From assembly GCF_018457165.1 (NCBI RefSeq), contig NZ_JAFMNX010000001.1, positions 1,600,095 to 1,664,094 of the forward strand: a stretch of DNA of 64,000 nucleotides. Direction: 5' to 3'. Below are positions 37,014-45,510 of the stretch, piece after piece. This DNA is from Tianweitania aestuarii (GTDB lineage: Bacteria; Pseudomonadota; Alphaproteobacteria; Rhizobiales; Rhizobiaceae). A model generated the notes under the pieces. That model saw nothing but the letters and a program-made list of their open reading frames with translations, was not told where the DNA came from and ran no database searches. The translations under genes were made by a program, and so were the position numbers. Numbering within the stretch: position 1 is the stretch's first letter; the number at the start of each line of letters is the position of its first letter.

Positions 37014-38327
37014 TTATTCGGCGCGCTCGATGCGGATCACCTGCGCCTTGTCGGTGAGGTGTCCGTCTTTGGTAATGCCGTCGACGGCGCGGCGCACCGC
37101 CGCTTCCGTGGTTTCATGCGTCACCAGAACCACCGTCTTCACATCACTGTCGAGACCGCTGTCGGCCTGCTGCACGATCGATTCCAGCGAAATATCGGCG
37201 TCGGCCATACGCTTGGCGATGGCTGCGAAAACGCCGGTGCGATCATGCACGGTCAGGCGGATGAAATAGCCGCCGGCATGCGAGCGCATCTTCGCCTTCT
37301 TGTAGGGCTTGAGCTCCTTGGCGGGACGGCCGAACACCGGTCCGTGCTGGAAGCCGGGCTGGCTCTTGGCGATGTCGGCAATGTCGCCGATCACGGCCGA
37401 TGCCGTGGCATTGCCGCCGGCGCCGGGACCAACCAGCAGAAGATCGCCCAAAATGTCGCTCTGGATCGCCACTGCATTGGTGACGCCATGCACCTGCGCG
37501 ATCACCGACTGGGTCGGCACCATGGTCGGATGGACGCGCTGTTCGATGCCGCTATCGGTGCGCACGGCAACGCCGAGCAGCTTGATGCGATAACCGAGGC
37601 TGGCGGCAGCGCGAATATCGGCCTGGCTGATATTGCTGATGCCTTCGAGATAGATGTCCTCGGAGGCGATCTTGGTTCCGAAGGCAAGGCTCGTCAGGAT
37701 CGACAGCTTGTGCGCGGTATCGTTACCCTCGATGTCGAAGGTCGGATCGGCTTCGGCATAGCCAAGGCGCTGTGCATCGGCCAGACAATCCTCGAACGAC
37801 AGGCCTTCGGCTTCCATGCGGGTCAGGATGTAGTTGCAGGTGCCGTTCATGATGCCGAACACGCGCGACACGCTGTTGCCGGCCAGCGCTTCGCGCATGG
37901 TCTTGATCACAGGAATGCCGCCAGCGACCGCCGCTTCGTAGTTGAGCAGGACGCCCTTCTTCTCGGCCGCTTCCGCGAGGTTCACGCCATGCTTCGCTAG
38001 AAGCGCCTTGTTGGCGGTCACGACATGGCGGCCGGCCTCGAGTGCGGCCTTGATCGCGTCGCGCGCCGGCCCCTCGTCGCCGCCCATCAGCTCCACGAAG
38101 ACGTCGATGTCGGCGGTCTTGGCCAGCGCGACCGGATCGTCGAACCATTGGGCACCGGACAGATCGACGCCGCGATCGCGGCCTTTGCTGCGGGCCGAAA
38201 CGGCCGTCACGCTGATCGGACGGCCGCACTGGCGCTGCAGCTCCGCAGCCTTATCCGAAAGCACCCGCATAACCGAGGCACCCACAGTTCCAAGGCCAGC
38301 GATGCCGACGCGCAATGCTTCCGTCAT
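37014..38327 (-). CDS. hom: Homoserine dehydrogenase
   Basis: Monofunctional NAD(P)-dependent homoserine dehydrogenase of the Thr/Met/Ile branch. The 437-aa product has the dinucleotide fold VGIAGLGTVGASVMRVL (7-23), VTANKALLAKHG (catalytic Lys region), the signature FGIMNGTCNYILTRM ... GYAEADPTFDIEGNDTAHKLSIL, and a C-terminal ACT domain (about 350-430; YFIRLTVHDRTGVFAAIAKRMADADISLESIVQQ) for threonine feedback. It follows the aminotransferase gene by 30 bp on the same strand, so the pair is probably an operon. Confidence 0.96.
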   Translation of the reverse strand: MTEALRVGIAGLGTVGASVMRVLSDKAAELQRQCGRPISVTAVSARSKGRDRGVDLSGAQWFDDPVALAKTADIDVFVELMGGDEGPARDAIKAALEAGRHVVTANKALLAKHGVNLAEAAEKKGVLLNYEAAVAGGIPVIKTMREALAGNSVSRVFGIMNGTCNYILTRMEAEGLSFEDCLADAQRLGYAEADPTFDIEGNDTAHKLSILTSLAFGTKIASEDIYLEGISNISQADIRAAASLGYRIKLLGVAVRTDSGIEQRVHPTMVPTQSVIAQVHGVTNAVAIQSDILGDLLLVGPGAGGNATASAVIGDIADIAKSQPGFQHGPVFGRPAKELKPYKKAKMRSHAGGYFIRLTVHDRTGVFAAIAKRMADADISLESIVQQADSGLDSDVKTVVLVTHETTEAAVRRAVDGITKDGHLTDKAQVIRIERAE

Positions 38328-38357
38328 GTCAAAACGTCCTAAACCAAAAAGAGGGGC

Positions 38358-39578
38358 TCAGCGGCGAGCGCTGAGCGGTATCACATTGTCGAAACGGCCT
38401 TCGGCGCTCGCCTGCAGGAAGCGCTTGATGTTGCGGGCAGCCTGACGGATGCGGTGTTCGTTTTCCACGAGCGCCAAGCGCACATAATCGTCACCATGTT
38501 CGCCGAAACCGATGCCCGGCGCCACCGCCACATCGGCATGCTCGATCAGGAGCTTGGAGAATTCCAGCGAACCCATGGCGCGGTACTGCTCGGGGATCGG
38601 CGCCCAAGCAAACATCGTGGCAGCGGGCGGCGGAACGTTGAAGCCGGCGCGACCGAAGGATTCCACCATCACGTCACGACGCTTGCGATAGATGGAGCGC
38701 ACTTCCTCGATGTCCGAGCCATCGCCGTTCAGCGCGGCACTGGCCGCGACCTGGATCGGCGTGAAGGCACCGTAATCGAGATAAGACTTCACCCGCGTCA
38801 AAGCCGAAATCAGCCGCTCGTTGCCGACGGCAAAGCCCATGCGCCAGCCCGGCATCGAGAACGTCTTCGACATCGAGGTGAACTCGACGGCCACGTCGAT
38901 CGCACCCGGCACCTGCAGGATGGACGGCGGCGGCGTGTCGTCGAAGAAGATCTCGGCATAGGCCAGATCGGAAAGCAGGATCAGGTCGTTCTTCTTCGCG
39001 AAATCAACGACATCCTTGTAGAAGTCGAGCGTCGCGACATGCGCGGTCGGGTTCGACGGATAGTTGAGGATCAGCGCGATCGGCTTAGGGATCGAATGCT
39101 TCACCGCGCGTTCCAGCGCCGGAATGAAGCTCGCATCGGGCTCCGCCTGGATCGAGCGGATCACGCCGCCCGACATGATGAAGCCGAAGGCATGGATCGG
39201 ATAGGTCGGGTTCGGGCAGATCACGACATCGCCCGGCGCAGTGATCGCCTGCGCCATGTTGGCGAAGCCTTCCTTCGAGCCAAGCGTTGCGACGACCTGC
39301 GTGTCCGGGTTCAGCTTCACGCCGAAACGGCGGGCGTAATAGTTCGCCTGGGCGCGACGCAGGCCGGGAATGCCCCGCGACGAGGAATAGCGATGCGTGC
39401 GCGGATCGCGCACCGTATCCACCAGCTTATCGACGATCGCCTGCGGCGTCGGGAGATCGGGATTGCCCATGCCGAGATCGATGATGTCGATGCCCTTGGC
39501 GCGCGCGTCCGCCTTCAGTCGGTTGACCTGCTCGAAAACATAAGGCGGCAGCCGCCGGACCTTGTGGAACTCTTCCAT
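38358..39578 (-). CDS. alaC: PLP aminotransferase, AlaC-like (alanine / LL-DAP aminotransferase group)
   Basis: 406-aa fold-type I aminotransferase. It closely follows the E. coli AlaC pattern: MEEFHKVRRLPPYVFEQV at the N-terminus, DLGMGNPDLPTP, HRYSSSRGIPGLRRA, LNYPSNPTAH, and the PLP lysine in SMSKTFSMPGWRMGF. AlaC makes alanine from pyruvate and glutamate; related proteins are annotated as LL-diaminopimelate or aspartate aminotransferases, so the amino donor/acceptor pair is not settled. Its position directly upstream of hom suggests aspartate-family or alanine metabolism. Confidence 0.85.
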   Translation of the reverse strand: MEEFHKVRRLPPYVFEQVNRLKADARAKGIDIIDLGMGNPDLPTPQAIVDKLVDTVRDPRTHRYSSSRGIPGLRRAQANYYARRFGVKLNPDTQVVATLGSKEGFANMAQAITAPGDVVICPNPTYPIHAFGFIMSGGVIRSIQAEPDASFIPALERAVKHSIPKPIALILNYPSNPTAHVATLDFYKDVVDFAKKNDLILLSDLAYAEIFFDDTPPPSILQVPGAIDVAVEFTSMSKTFSMPGWRMGFAVGNERLISALTRVKSYLDYGAFTPIQVAASAALNGDGSDIEEVRSIYRKRRDVMVESFGRAGFNVPPPAATMFAWAPIPEQYRAMGSLEFSKLLIEHADVAVAPGIGFGEHGDDYVRLALVENEHRIRQAARNIKRFLQASAEGRFDNVIPLSARR

Positions 39579-39664
39579 GGTAGATCTCGCAAACGAAGGA
39601 ACGCGATGTCTTCGGCTCTATACCGAATCCACCGCTGGGTCGAGGAAAGACGGCGGCGGGAAGG

Positions 39665-40174
39665 TTACTGGGCGGCTTCCGCCGAGATGGCCTGCAGCGT
39701 GTTGTTGCCATGGGTCGCGCCGATGCGGCGAAGCTCGTCGGGCGTCGGCACGCTGCGCGCCGCAGCCGCGTTGGTGCGGCTCATGCGCCCTTGCGTGGAA
39801 CGCAGATCGGCAAGCAGGGCGGCGCTTTCTTCCGGCGAAAGCTGTGCGGCCGCAGCGGTCGGACGACGGTTCAGGTTCGGAAAGGCGCCCGTGTTCTGAA
39901 CGCTGGTGACCTGCGATGCAGAGTCCGCGGTAACGGAAGCGCGGCGGGCCCGTGCTTCCTGTGCAGCCCTTTGCTGCGCCGCATCCTGCGTGTTCGACGG
40001 CGCAAGCGTGGCGGAGCCGGGTTGCGGCAAGGCGGCAGGCTGGGCAACCGGCGCCATCGCATTCGTCACGTCGCCGGTCGTGCAACCGGCAAGAACGAGC
40101 GTCGCCAGTGCGGCAACGGCGATGGAAACCGTGGAAGCGGAACGAGCGGATGCGAAAGAACGGCCGACGGTCAT
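39665..40174 (-). CDS. Small lipoprotein of unknown function
   Basis: 169-aa protein with a lipoprotein signal: hydrophobic VSIAVAALATLVLAGC, lipobox LAGC with Cys31 as the lipidated residue. The mature part is Ala/Gln/Arg-rich (about 40-110) and ends with PDELRRIGATHGNNTLQAISAEAAQ. The start at 40174 is set by GGGGAGA upstream. The much longer open frame extending to 42025 is a shadow of phaC. Its function is unknown. It lies between the aminotransferase and the divergent phaC, a position where rhizobia often carry such a lipoprotein. Confidence 0.75.
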   Translation of the reverse strand: MTVGRSFASARSASTVSIAVAALATLVLAGCTTGDVTNAMAPVAQPAALPQPGSATLAPSNTQDAAQQRAAQEARARRASVTADSASQVTSVQNTGAFPNLNRRPTAAAAQLSPEESAALLADLRSTQGRMSRTNAAAARSVPTPDELRRIGATHGNNTLQAISAEAAQ

Positions 40175-40276
40175 GAAATCTCCCCATCCACCCTTAACAG
40201 GGGCAAGGTCTGGTTGGACCGCTATGGTCGTCCCATGATAATGTGTCAAGAAGACGCTCGGGAGGAGCACGCCCTC

Positions 40277-42133
40277 ATGACGGAAAGGCCGGAACGAAGC
40301 GAAACGGAGAACACTGGCGGTGCAGCCGGGTTCAAGCCTTTCGACCAGGCTTCCGTTGACCCGTTTCTCATCAAGAACCCGGAACATTTCGCGCTCAATC
40401 TCGCGCGCATGATCGAGGAAGCCGGCAAGGCCGCTGCCGCCTGGGCCGGTCCGCGCGAGCGTGGCGAACTGCCGCCTGCCTCGGGCGAACCGATGTCTGA
40501 CATGGTGCGCACCTTTTCCAAAGTAACGGAATATTGGCTGGCCGAGCCGTCGCGCGCCTTTGAAGCACAGACGAAGCTTTTCGCCGGCTTCATGGGGATC
40601 TGGGCGAACTCGCTGCAAAAGCTGAACGACGCTGCGACGCCCGACATCGTGCCGCTCGACGAAAGGGACAAGCGCTTCCAGGATCCGGACTGGAGCCGGC
40701 ACGCCTTCTTCGACTTTCTGAAGCAGGCCTATTTCATCCTGTCGCGCTGGGCAGCCGACCTCGTGGATCAGGCAGCCGATCTCGATCCGGCAACGCGACA
40801 GAAGGCCAACTTCTACGTCAAGCAGATCGCCAGCGCGATTTCGCCGTCGAACTTCGTTCTGACCAACCCGGAGCTGTTCCGTGAAACGGTGGCGTCCAAC
40901 GGCGAGAACCTGGTGCGCGGCATGCGCATGCTGGCCGAAGACATTGCGGCCGGCAGGGGCGAATTGAAGCTGCGGCAATCCGATGCCAAGCAGTTCCGCG
41001 TCGGCGAAAACATCGCGACCACCGAAGGCAGCGTGATCGCGCGCAACGATCTGGCCGAAATCATCCAGTACGCGCCCTCCACCGACACGGTGCTGAAGCG
41101 CCCGCTGCTGATCGTGCCGCCCTGGATCAACAAGTTCTACATCCTCGACCTCAACCCGCAGAAGTCGTTCATCCGCTGGGCGATTGGCCAAGGGCATACG
41201 GTGTTCGTGATCTCCTGGGTCAATCCGGACGAGCGCCACGCCGAGCTTGGCTGGGAGGATTATATCCGCGACGGCATTCAGCTCGGCCTGGACCAGGTGG
41301 AACAGGCGACCGGGGAGCGCGAGGTGAATGCGATCGGCTATTGCGTCGGCGGAACGCTGCTGGCCGCAGCCCTCGCTCAGCAGGCGCAGGAAGGCGACAA
41401 CCGCATCCGGTCGGCCACCTTCTTCACCACGCAGGTCGATTTCACCCATGCAGGAGACCTCAAGGTCTTCGTCGATCCCGAGCAGATCATGGCCGTTGAA
41501 GCCGCGATGAACGCGCGCGGCTTCCTCGATGGCACAAAAATGGCGACCGCCTTCAACATGCTGCGCGCCGGCGACCTGATCTGGCCCTACGTCGTCAACA
41601 ACTATCTGCGCGGCAAGGAGCCCCTGCCCTTCGACCTGCTCTATTGGAATTCGGACTCGACGCGCATGACGGCGGCGAACCATTCCTTTTATTTGCGCAA
41701 CTGCTACCTCGATAACCGGCTGTCGCGCGGCGAGATGAAGCTGAACGGCCGAACGCTGTCGCTGCAGGACATCACCATTCCCGTTTACAATCTGGCGACG
41801 CGCGAAGACCACATCGCGCCGGCCCGCTCCGTATTCGAAGGCTCGCAGTTCTTCGGCGGACCGGTTGATTATGTCATGGCGGGTTCGGGACATATCGCGG
41901 GCGTCGTCAACCCGCCTGCCGCCAACAAATACCAGTTCTGGACCGGCGACAAACCGGCGGGCGCTTTCGACGACTGGGTCGCCCGTGCCGAGCCGCATGC
42001 GGGCTCGTGGTGGCCGCATTGGCATGCCTGGATCGAGCAGCGCGACGATGCCCGGGTCGCCGCTCGCAAGCCTGGCACAAGCACGCCCATCTTAGGTGCA
42101 GCACCAGGTACTTACGTTCATGGTAAAGATTGA
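40277..42133 (+). CDS. phaC: Class I polyhydroxyalkanoate synthase
   Basis: Polymerises (R)-3-hydroxyacyl-CoA into PHA granules, a carbon reserve. The 618-aa product has the N-terminal domain ending in NPELFRETVASNGENLVRGM, the alpha/beta-hydrolase core with lipase-like box GYCVGG (nucleophile Cys356), the catalytic Asp in REDHIAP, and His in SGHIAGVVNPP. The start at 40277 follows GGAGGAG by 9 nt; an earlier in-frame ATG at 40235 would add 14 residues. phaA, phaB and phaR are not in this window. It is divergent from the lipoprotein and aminotransferase genes. Confidence 0.95.
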   Translation: MTERPERSETENTGGAAGFKPFDQASVDPFLIKNPEHFALNLARMIEEAGKAAAAWAGPRERGELPPASGEPMSDMVRTFSKVTEYWLAEPSRAFEAQTKLFAGFMGIWANSLQKLNDAATPDIVPLDERDKRFQDPDWSRHAFFDFLKQAYFILSRWAADLVDQAADLDPATRQKANFYVKQIASAISPSNFVLTNPELFRETVASNGENLVRGMRMLAEDIAAGRGELKLRQSDAKQFRVGENIATTEGSVIARNDLAEIIQYAPSTDTVLKRPLLIVPPWINKFYILDLNPQKSFIRWAIGQGHTVFVISWVNPDERHAELGWEDYIRDGIQLGLDQVEQATGEREVNAIGYCVGGTLLAAALAQQAQEGDNRIRSATFFTTQVDFTHAGDLKVFVDPEQIMAVEAAMNARGFLDGTKMATAFNMLRAGDLIWPYVVNNYLRGKEPLPFDLLYWNSDSTRMTAANHSFYLRNCYLDNRLSRGEMKLNGRTLSLQDITIPVYNLATREDHIAPARSVFEGSQFFGGPVDYVMAGSGHIAGVVNPPAANKYQFWTGDKPAGAFDDWVARAEPHAGSWWPHWHAWIEQRDDARVAARKPGTSTPILGAAPGTYVHGKD

Positions 42134-42301
42134 TCGAACTTCAGCATCATCTCACCTTGCTGAACCATGATCTCGCCTTATTTCGTGAATAGCCGAATGA
42201 TCGGAGTTGTTTCCAAGGTTGGTTCTTCTGGAGAGGGGAATCGGCTGTTAGTCTCAGGGGCATGCCGATGCCGGGCCGGAATCGACCGAAAGGAATCCGC
42301 T

Positions 42302-43621
42302 TTGACAGCTAAGACGCCACGCGCGGCTGTTCTTCCAATTCGTTGTGTCTCGGCACTTCTATTTTCCGTTTTGATGGCGTCATGCAGCGCCACATCAAGC
42401 GATCCCACACTTGGTCTCGCAGCCACGTCATCGGTCGATGACTCGATGGCGCGAACCAACTCGCTCGCTGGCGAGCAGGATGCCTACATCCAGGCCGCCG
42501 AACCTGCGGCGGCTCCGGCACCAAAGCCAGCCGCCAGCCCGGTCGCTGCGGCCGAGAGCCAGGACGACGCGCTTCCCGCAACGGTCGCCTTTGCGGGCGA
42601 AGACACATCGCTGTCGCGCTCTGCCATAGCCGGCTTTGCGCAAACGAGCGACGGCATCCCGAGCCTTGCTTCGGCAACGCTGACGGTCCCGGCGGCCAAG
42701 CCGAAGCCTGTTGTTCAAGAACAGCCGAAAGCTGCGGAAGTTCCCGCTGAACAGGCACCTTCCGCAGAGACCGCCGCTCAGGTAGTTGCTGCCGCGGCAC
42801 CTGAGGCTGCCCCTGCTCAATCCAGCCCATCGATCGAAAACCGAGTCGGCAATGCCCATGCGACGAGCCCGGCCGTGGTGGCCCGTCCTGTCGTCATGGC
42901 ATCGGCTCAGCCTGCCAACGAGAAGCGCGGCTTCCTGTCGGGCTTCTTCAGCTCCAGCAAATCCGACAACGCACCTGCCCCGATCCGCGAAGCGGCCAAT
43001 GCGCCGATGATCGCGCAGAAGGCAGCAGCCGTGAGCAGCGCCTCGCCCGCAAAAGCGGAACCAAAGGTTCAACTCGCATCGATCTCGCCCAGCGAAGCCA
43101 CCGGCTCGACGCGCAACGACAGCGAAGGCAGCCTGCCCGGCGTGCGCACCAGCGCCTTGTTCGAGATCTCCCGCAAGTCCGGCATCAACGACGACAGCGA
43201 CGTCGACGTGCATGAAGGCGAAGAATCACCGGTGCGCGTGGCATCGGCCGCCGGCATGGCACGTCTCGCACCCAACGGCCTGCTGAAGCAGACGGCCGAT
43301 GTCGATACGGCCTGCTTGAAGCCATCGCTGGTTCGCGTGTTGAAGACCGTTGAGCAACATTACGGCAAGAAGGCCGTCGTGACCTCCGGCTACCGCGATC
43401 CATCGCGCAACAAGCGCGCACGCGGCGCTCGTAACTCGCTCCACATGTACTGCGCTGCAGCCGATGTGCAGATCGAAGGCGTCAGCAAGTGGGAACTCGC
43501 TTCCTATGTCCGGTCGATGCCGGGACGCGGCGGCGTGGGCACCTATTGCCACACGGATTCGGTCCATATCGACGTCGGACCGGAGCGTGATTGGAACTGG
43601 CGCTGCAGCCGCAAAAAATAA
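42302..43621 (+). CDS. M15-type (YcbK/DUF882-like) peptidase with long low-complexity region
   Basis: 439-aa exported protein. After a lipoprotein-like signal (VSALLFSVLMASC) comes an Ala/Pro-rich spacer to about residue 330, then a C-terminal peptidase M15A/YcbK-type domain: LVRVLKTVEQHYGKKAVVTSGYRDPSRNKRARGARNSLHMYCAAADVQIEG ... SVHIDVGPERDW, with the zinc-site pattern H-x-x-x-x-x-x-D and HIDV typical of D,D-carboxypeptidase-like folds. It probably trims or binds peptidoglycan. The start is TTG 42302 with AAGGA 7 nt upstream; longer frames add sequence with no signal peptide. Confidence 0.75.
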   Translation: MTAKTPRAAVLPIRCVSALLFSVLMASCSATSSDPTLGLAATSSVDDSMARTNSLAGEQDAYIQAAEPAAAPAPKPAASPVAAAESQDDALPATVAFAGEDTSLSRSAIAGFAQTSDGIPSLASATLTVPAAKPKPVVQEQPKAAEVPAEQAPSAETAAQVVAAAAPEAAPAQSSPSIENRVGNAHATSPAVVARPVVMASAQPANEKRGFLSGFFSSSKSDNAPAPIREAANAPMIAQKAAAVSSASPAKAEPKVQLASISPSEATGSTRNDSEGSLPGVRTSALFEISRKSGINDDSDVDVHEGEESPVRVASAAGMARLAPNGLLKQTADVDTACLKPSLVRVLKTVEQHYGKKAVVTSGYRDPSRNKRARGARNSLHMYCAAADVQIEGVSKWELASYVRSMPGRGGVGTYCHTDSVHIDVGPERDWNWRCSRKK

Positions 43622-43698
43622 TCGGGAAAACTTCTTCAAAGTGTCAAAAGGTGGGTTGCCGGTTTCGAAAACCCCGACTATAAGCCACCTCGTTCCCC

Positions 43699-43774
43699 GC
43701 GCCCATCGTCTAGCGGTCTAGGACGCCGCCCTTTCACGGCGGAAACACGGGTTCGATTCCCGTTGGGCGTGCCA
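43699..43774 (+). tRNA. tRNA-Glu (anticodon TTC)
   Basis: 76-nt cloverleaf. The acceptor stem is GCGCCCA / TGGGCGT with one G-T pair; the anticodon arm CCGCC-CTTTCAC-GGCGG displays TTC; the T-arm contains GGTTCGATTCC; CCA is encoded (43772-43774). Immediately downstream lies a near-perfect stem (CCTTTTC-CTA-GAAAAGG), extended by pairing between the tRNA 3' GCCACT and AGTGGC. Confidence 0.97.
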
Positions 43775-43800
43775 CTCCTTTTCCTAGAAAAGGCAGTGGC
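43771..43800 (+). other. Imperfect palindrome overlapping the tRNA-Glu 3' end
   Basis: GCCACT plus CCTTTTC pairs with GAAAAGG plus AGTGGC around a CTA loop, 13 pairs with one bulged C. It includes the encoded CCA of the tRNA. No T-run follows. It may be a 3'-trailer processing structure or an ancient integration-type site. Confidence 0.4.
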
Positions 43801-44311
43801 TTAGGAGCTTCTCCTACAGATAGATTGCAGCTTTCCGGATCAGTATCCGACCCTCTAGGGGCCAGGTCGCTACGGCGGCTATCATCCGCTGAAAACATGC
43901 CTGCGCTTCCCTCCTGCTTCGGCATGCGAGCGCTCTCGTTTCCCAGTCAGTCAGTCAGTCACTTCACGCCACCTCGGCGAACGGCTTTGGCTTCGCTTCT
44001 TTGGGCTCCTCGAAAACTAATTTCCGTGCCTTGTTAGAGCAAGGCTTTCGCGACTCAGGCGCATTGGCCAGCGTCGATCCGCGATAGGCAGGTCGGAACA
44101 TGCGATGAGCCTTGGCGCCTCTCTAGGAAGAGTAAAGCGGCACCTTAGCGATCCCTTCGCTTAGGCGGATAGCCAGGGCCTGCAGGCCGCGATGACAAGA
44201 TGGCGGCTCTGCGCTCACATCCATGCCCTTGCCCATCACGATCGCCACCAAGCGTCACCAATCACATCCTCATGGCTCTGGTGGCGGCCTCCCCAAAACC
44301 CGGCAGAAACA
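43801..44311. other. Gene-poor stretch downstream of tRNA-Glu
   Basis: About 500 bp with no credible gene. It holds a small dyad TAGGAG-CTT-CTCCTA (about 43802-43818) and a (CAGT)4 tetranucleotide run at 43944-43959. No integrase, transposase or repeated tRNA end was found. It may be the scar of a lost element, but nothing proves it. Confidence 0.4.
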
Positions 44312-44347
44312 AAAAAGCGAGCAGCTCGTCGGAGCAGCTCGCTTTTT
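44312..44347. terminator. Rho-independent terminator, minus-strand gene 44373-44624
   Basis: 11-bp stem AAAAAGCGAGC / GCTCGCTTTTT with a 14-nt loop that itself could pair further (GCAGCTC repeats). A T-run follows on the minus strand (TTTTTTG). It serves the Ala/Lys-rich small protein gene. Confidence 0.85.
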
Positions 44348-44372
44348 CAATTCGGAGTAAAACCTTGGACGC

Positions 44373-44624
44373 TTAGGCAGCCGCAGAGGCTGATGCTGCC
44401 GCCTTGGTGCGGGCTTTCGGCTTGCGCTTCGGTTTGGCCGCCGCAGGAACGGCAACTTCTGCCTCCGCAGCTTCCTTGGCCATACGCGCTTCACGCAGCT
44501 TGCGTGTCTTGGCTTCGCGCGCATCGACTTCCGCCGACATGATCTGGTTAGCAGCCCTGGTTGTCGCTTCGGCTTTGTCAGCCTTTGAGGCGTTGCTTCT
44601 CGGGACGGCAACGGATTCGGACAT
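44373..44624 (-). CDS. Small Ala/Lys-rich basic protein of unknown function
   Basis: 83-aa protein: MSESVAVPRSNASKADKAEATTRAANQIMSAEVDAREAKTRKLREARMAKEAAEAE is a predicted helical region with alternating acidic and basic residues, then PAAAKPKRKPKARTKAAASASAAA, a histone-H1-like basic tail. Such tails suggest nucleic-acid binding, but no named domain is recognised. AGGGAG precedes the ATG at 44624 and a strong terminator follows. It lies at the edge of a cluster of small stress-type genes. Confidence 0.7.
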   Translation of the reverse strand: MSESVAVPRSNASKADKAEATTRAANQIMSAEVDAREAKTRKLREARMAKEAAEAEVAVPAAAKPKRKPKARTKAAASASAAA

Positions 44625-44748
44625 GGAATTCTCCCTGTGTCTCTTGAAAAAGAAACTAGAGCGGTTCCGACATTAATCCACAGCGCTCAGCCAGATAAAA
44701 CAAACAAGAACGCCAGCGGCTGCTTGCGAAGGAATAGACGCCGAAAAC

Positions 44749-44776
44749 AAAAAAGGCCGGGCTGAACCCGACCTTC
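44749..44776 (-). terminator. Terminator of the cold-shock protein gene
   Basis: Stem AGG-C-CGGG / CCCG-A-CCT (one mismatch) with CTGAA loop, followed on the minus strand by TTTTTT. It ends the csp transcript about 60 bp after its stop codon. Confidence 0.75.
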
Positions 44777-44836
44777 TCGTCAATCACCTCAATAAAACCT
44801 GCCAGTACATCCGTGGTCAGGCTTCAGAAGCAATCC

Positions 44837-45046
44837 TTATGCTGCGGACAGGTTGTCAGCAGCGACCTTACCGGTGCGGCGGTCGTTGACGGCTTCGAAG
44901 TTTACCTTCTGGCCTTCCATGAGCGTGCGCATACCAGCGCGCTCAACAGCCGAGATGTGAACGAACACATCATTGCCGCCCTCGTCCGGAGCGATAAAAC
45001 CAAAACCCTTGGTGGTGTTGAAGAACTTAACTGTTCCAGTAGTCAT
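44837..45046 (-). CDS. CspA-family cold-shock protein
   Basis: 69-aa nucleic-acid chaperone with a cold-shock domain. The RNA-binding motifs are KGFGFI (RNP1, residues 13-18) and VFVHIS (RNP2, 27-32); [38 protein letters not shown] is the full core. It melts RNA structures after temperature downshift or in stationary phase. A GGGAGAT precedes the ATG. The leader upstream holds a 24-nt near-palindrome (45071-45094), and a diverged copy of this gene's 3' region lies about 450 bp upstream. Confidence 0.95.
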   Translation of the reverse strand: MTTGTVKFFNTTKGFGFIAPDEGGNDVFVHISAVERAGMRTLMEGQKVNFEAVNDRRTGKVAADNLSAA

Positions 45047-45070
45047 GACGGTATATCTCCCGTTCGCGTT

Positions 45071-45094
45071 CGTTCAGAACACGTGTTCCGAACG
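45071..45094 (-). promoter_or_regulatory. Near-palindromic hairpin in the csp leader
   Basis: Core palindrome GAACACGTGTTC (12 nt, perfect) flanked by CGTTC / GAACG arms with one mismatch. It lies 25-48 nt before the csp start codon on the minus strand. It may act as an RNA thermometer-type structure or protein operator. Confidence 0.45.
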
Positions 45095-45269
45095 TAGTCA
45101 TCACCGATGTCGAAGGGAATTTCGTCAGGAGCGCCGAAGCGCCAACAAAGTTCGTCAACCAAGATCGATTTGACCGTTATAGACAGATATTGAAGCAAGA
45201 ACAAGGCGAATATCAAAAATCGAAATTAAGAATTTCCGCCGGTGTTCCGCTCTTCCATCCATATTGAGA

Positions 45270-45350
45270 AAAGCAAAAAGGTCGGCAAATGCCGACCTTC
45301 TCTCCATGCTTCTACACCAATGCCGGTACATCCGCGGTCATCAGTGGAAG
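45270..45350 (-). repeat. Diverged copy of the csp 3'-UTR and terminator
   Basis: Hairpin AAGGTCGGC-AAAT-GCCGACCTT (45278-45299) with minus-strand TTTTT, then a block at 45321-45340 that matches 44800-44819 at 18 of 20 positions (TGCC, GTACATCCG, GGTCA). No csp coding sequence adjoins it, so this looks like the remnant of a deleted tandem csp gene or a minus-strand small RNA end. The remaining 45351-45445 shows nothing clear. Confidence 0.55.
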
Positions 45351-45445
45351 ACATGACTGCCATATAGGTCGCTTTTTACGACATTCCAGTGACAGCGCCC
45401 GATTTTTAAAATCGCCGGCCCGATGCCGGGCAGCTGCCGTGGCGA

Positions 45446-45471
45446 GGAACAAGTGGTCGCGCTGGCGACTT
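45446..45471 (+). promoter_or_regulatory. Candidate EcfG/RpoE2-type promoter for ADH-SDR
   Basis: GGAAC (45446-45450), 19-nt spacer, TT (45470-45471), 39 nt before the ADH start codon. It fits the GGAAC-N18-19-TT pattern of rhizobial general-stress sigma factors; the -10 half is weak. Confidence 0.35.
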
Positions 45472-45510
45472 AGAGGGTTTCGCATCCAGCGGCAGAAGGA
45501 TCTGAACCCC

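Noticed and set aside
39710..40276. N-terminal extension of phaC
   Set aside because: This region is antisense to the lipoprotein gene and its translation is not PhaC-like; the GGAGGAG site marks the real start.
40178..42025. Long minus-strand frame extending the lipoprotein gene
   Set aside because: It is antisense to phaC; the lipoprotein has its own GGGGAGA-ATG at 40174 followed by a signal peptide.
43825..44542. Small frames downstream of tRNA-Glu
   Set aside because: No ribosome-binding sites, family-like motifs or plausible composition; one overlaps the terminator and the small Ala/Lys-rich gene antisense.
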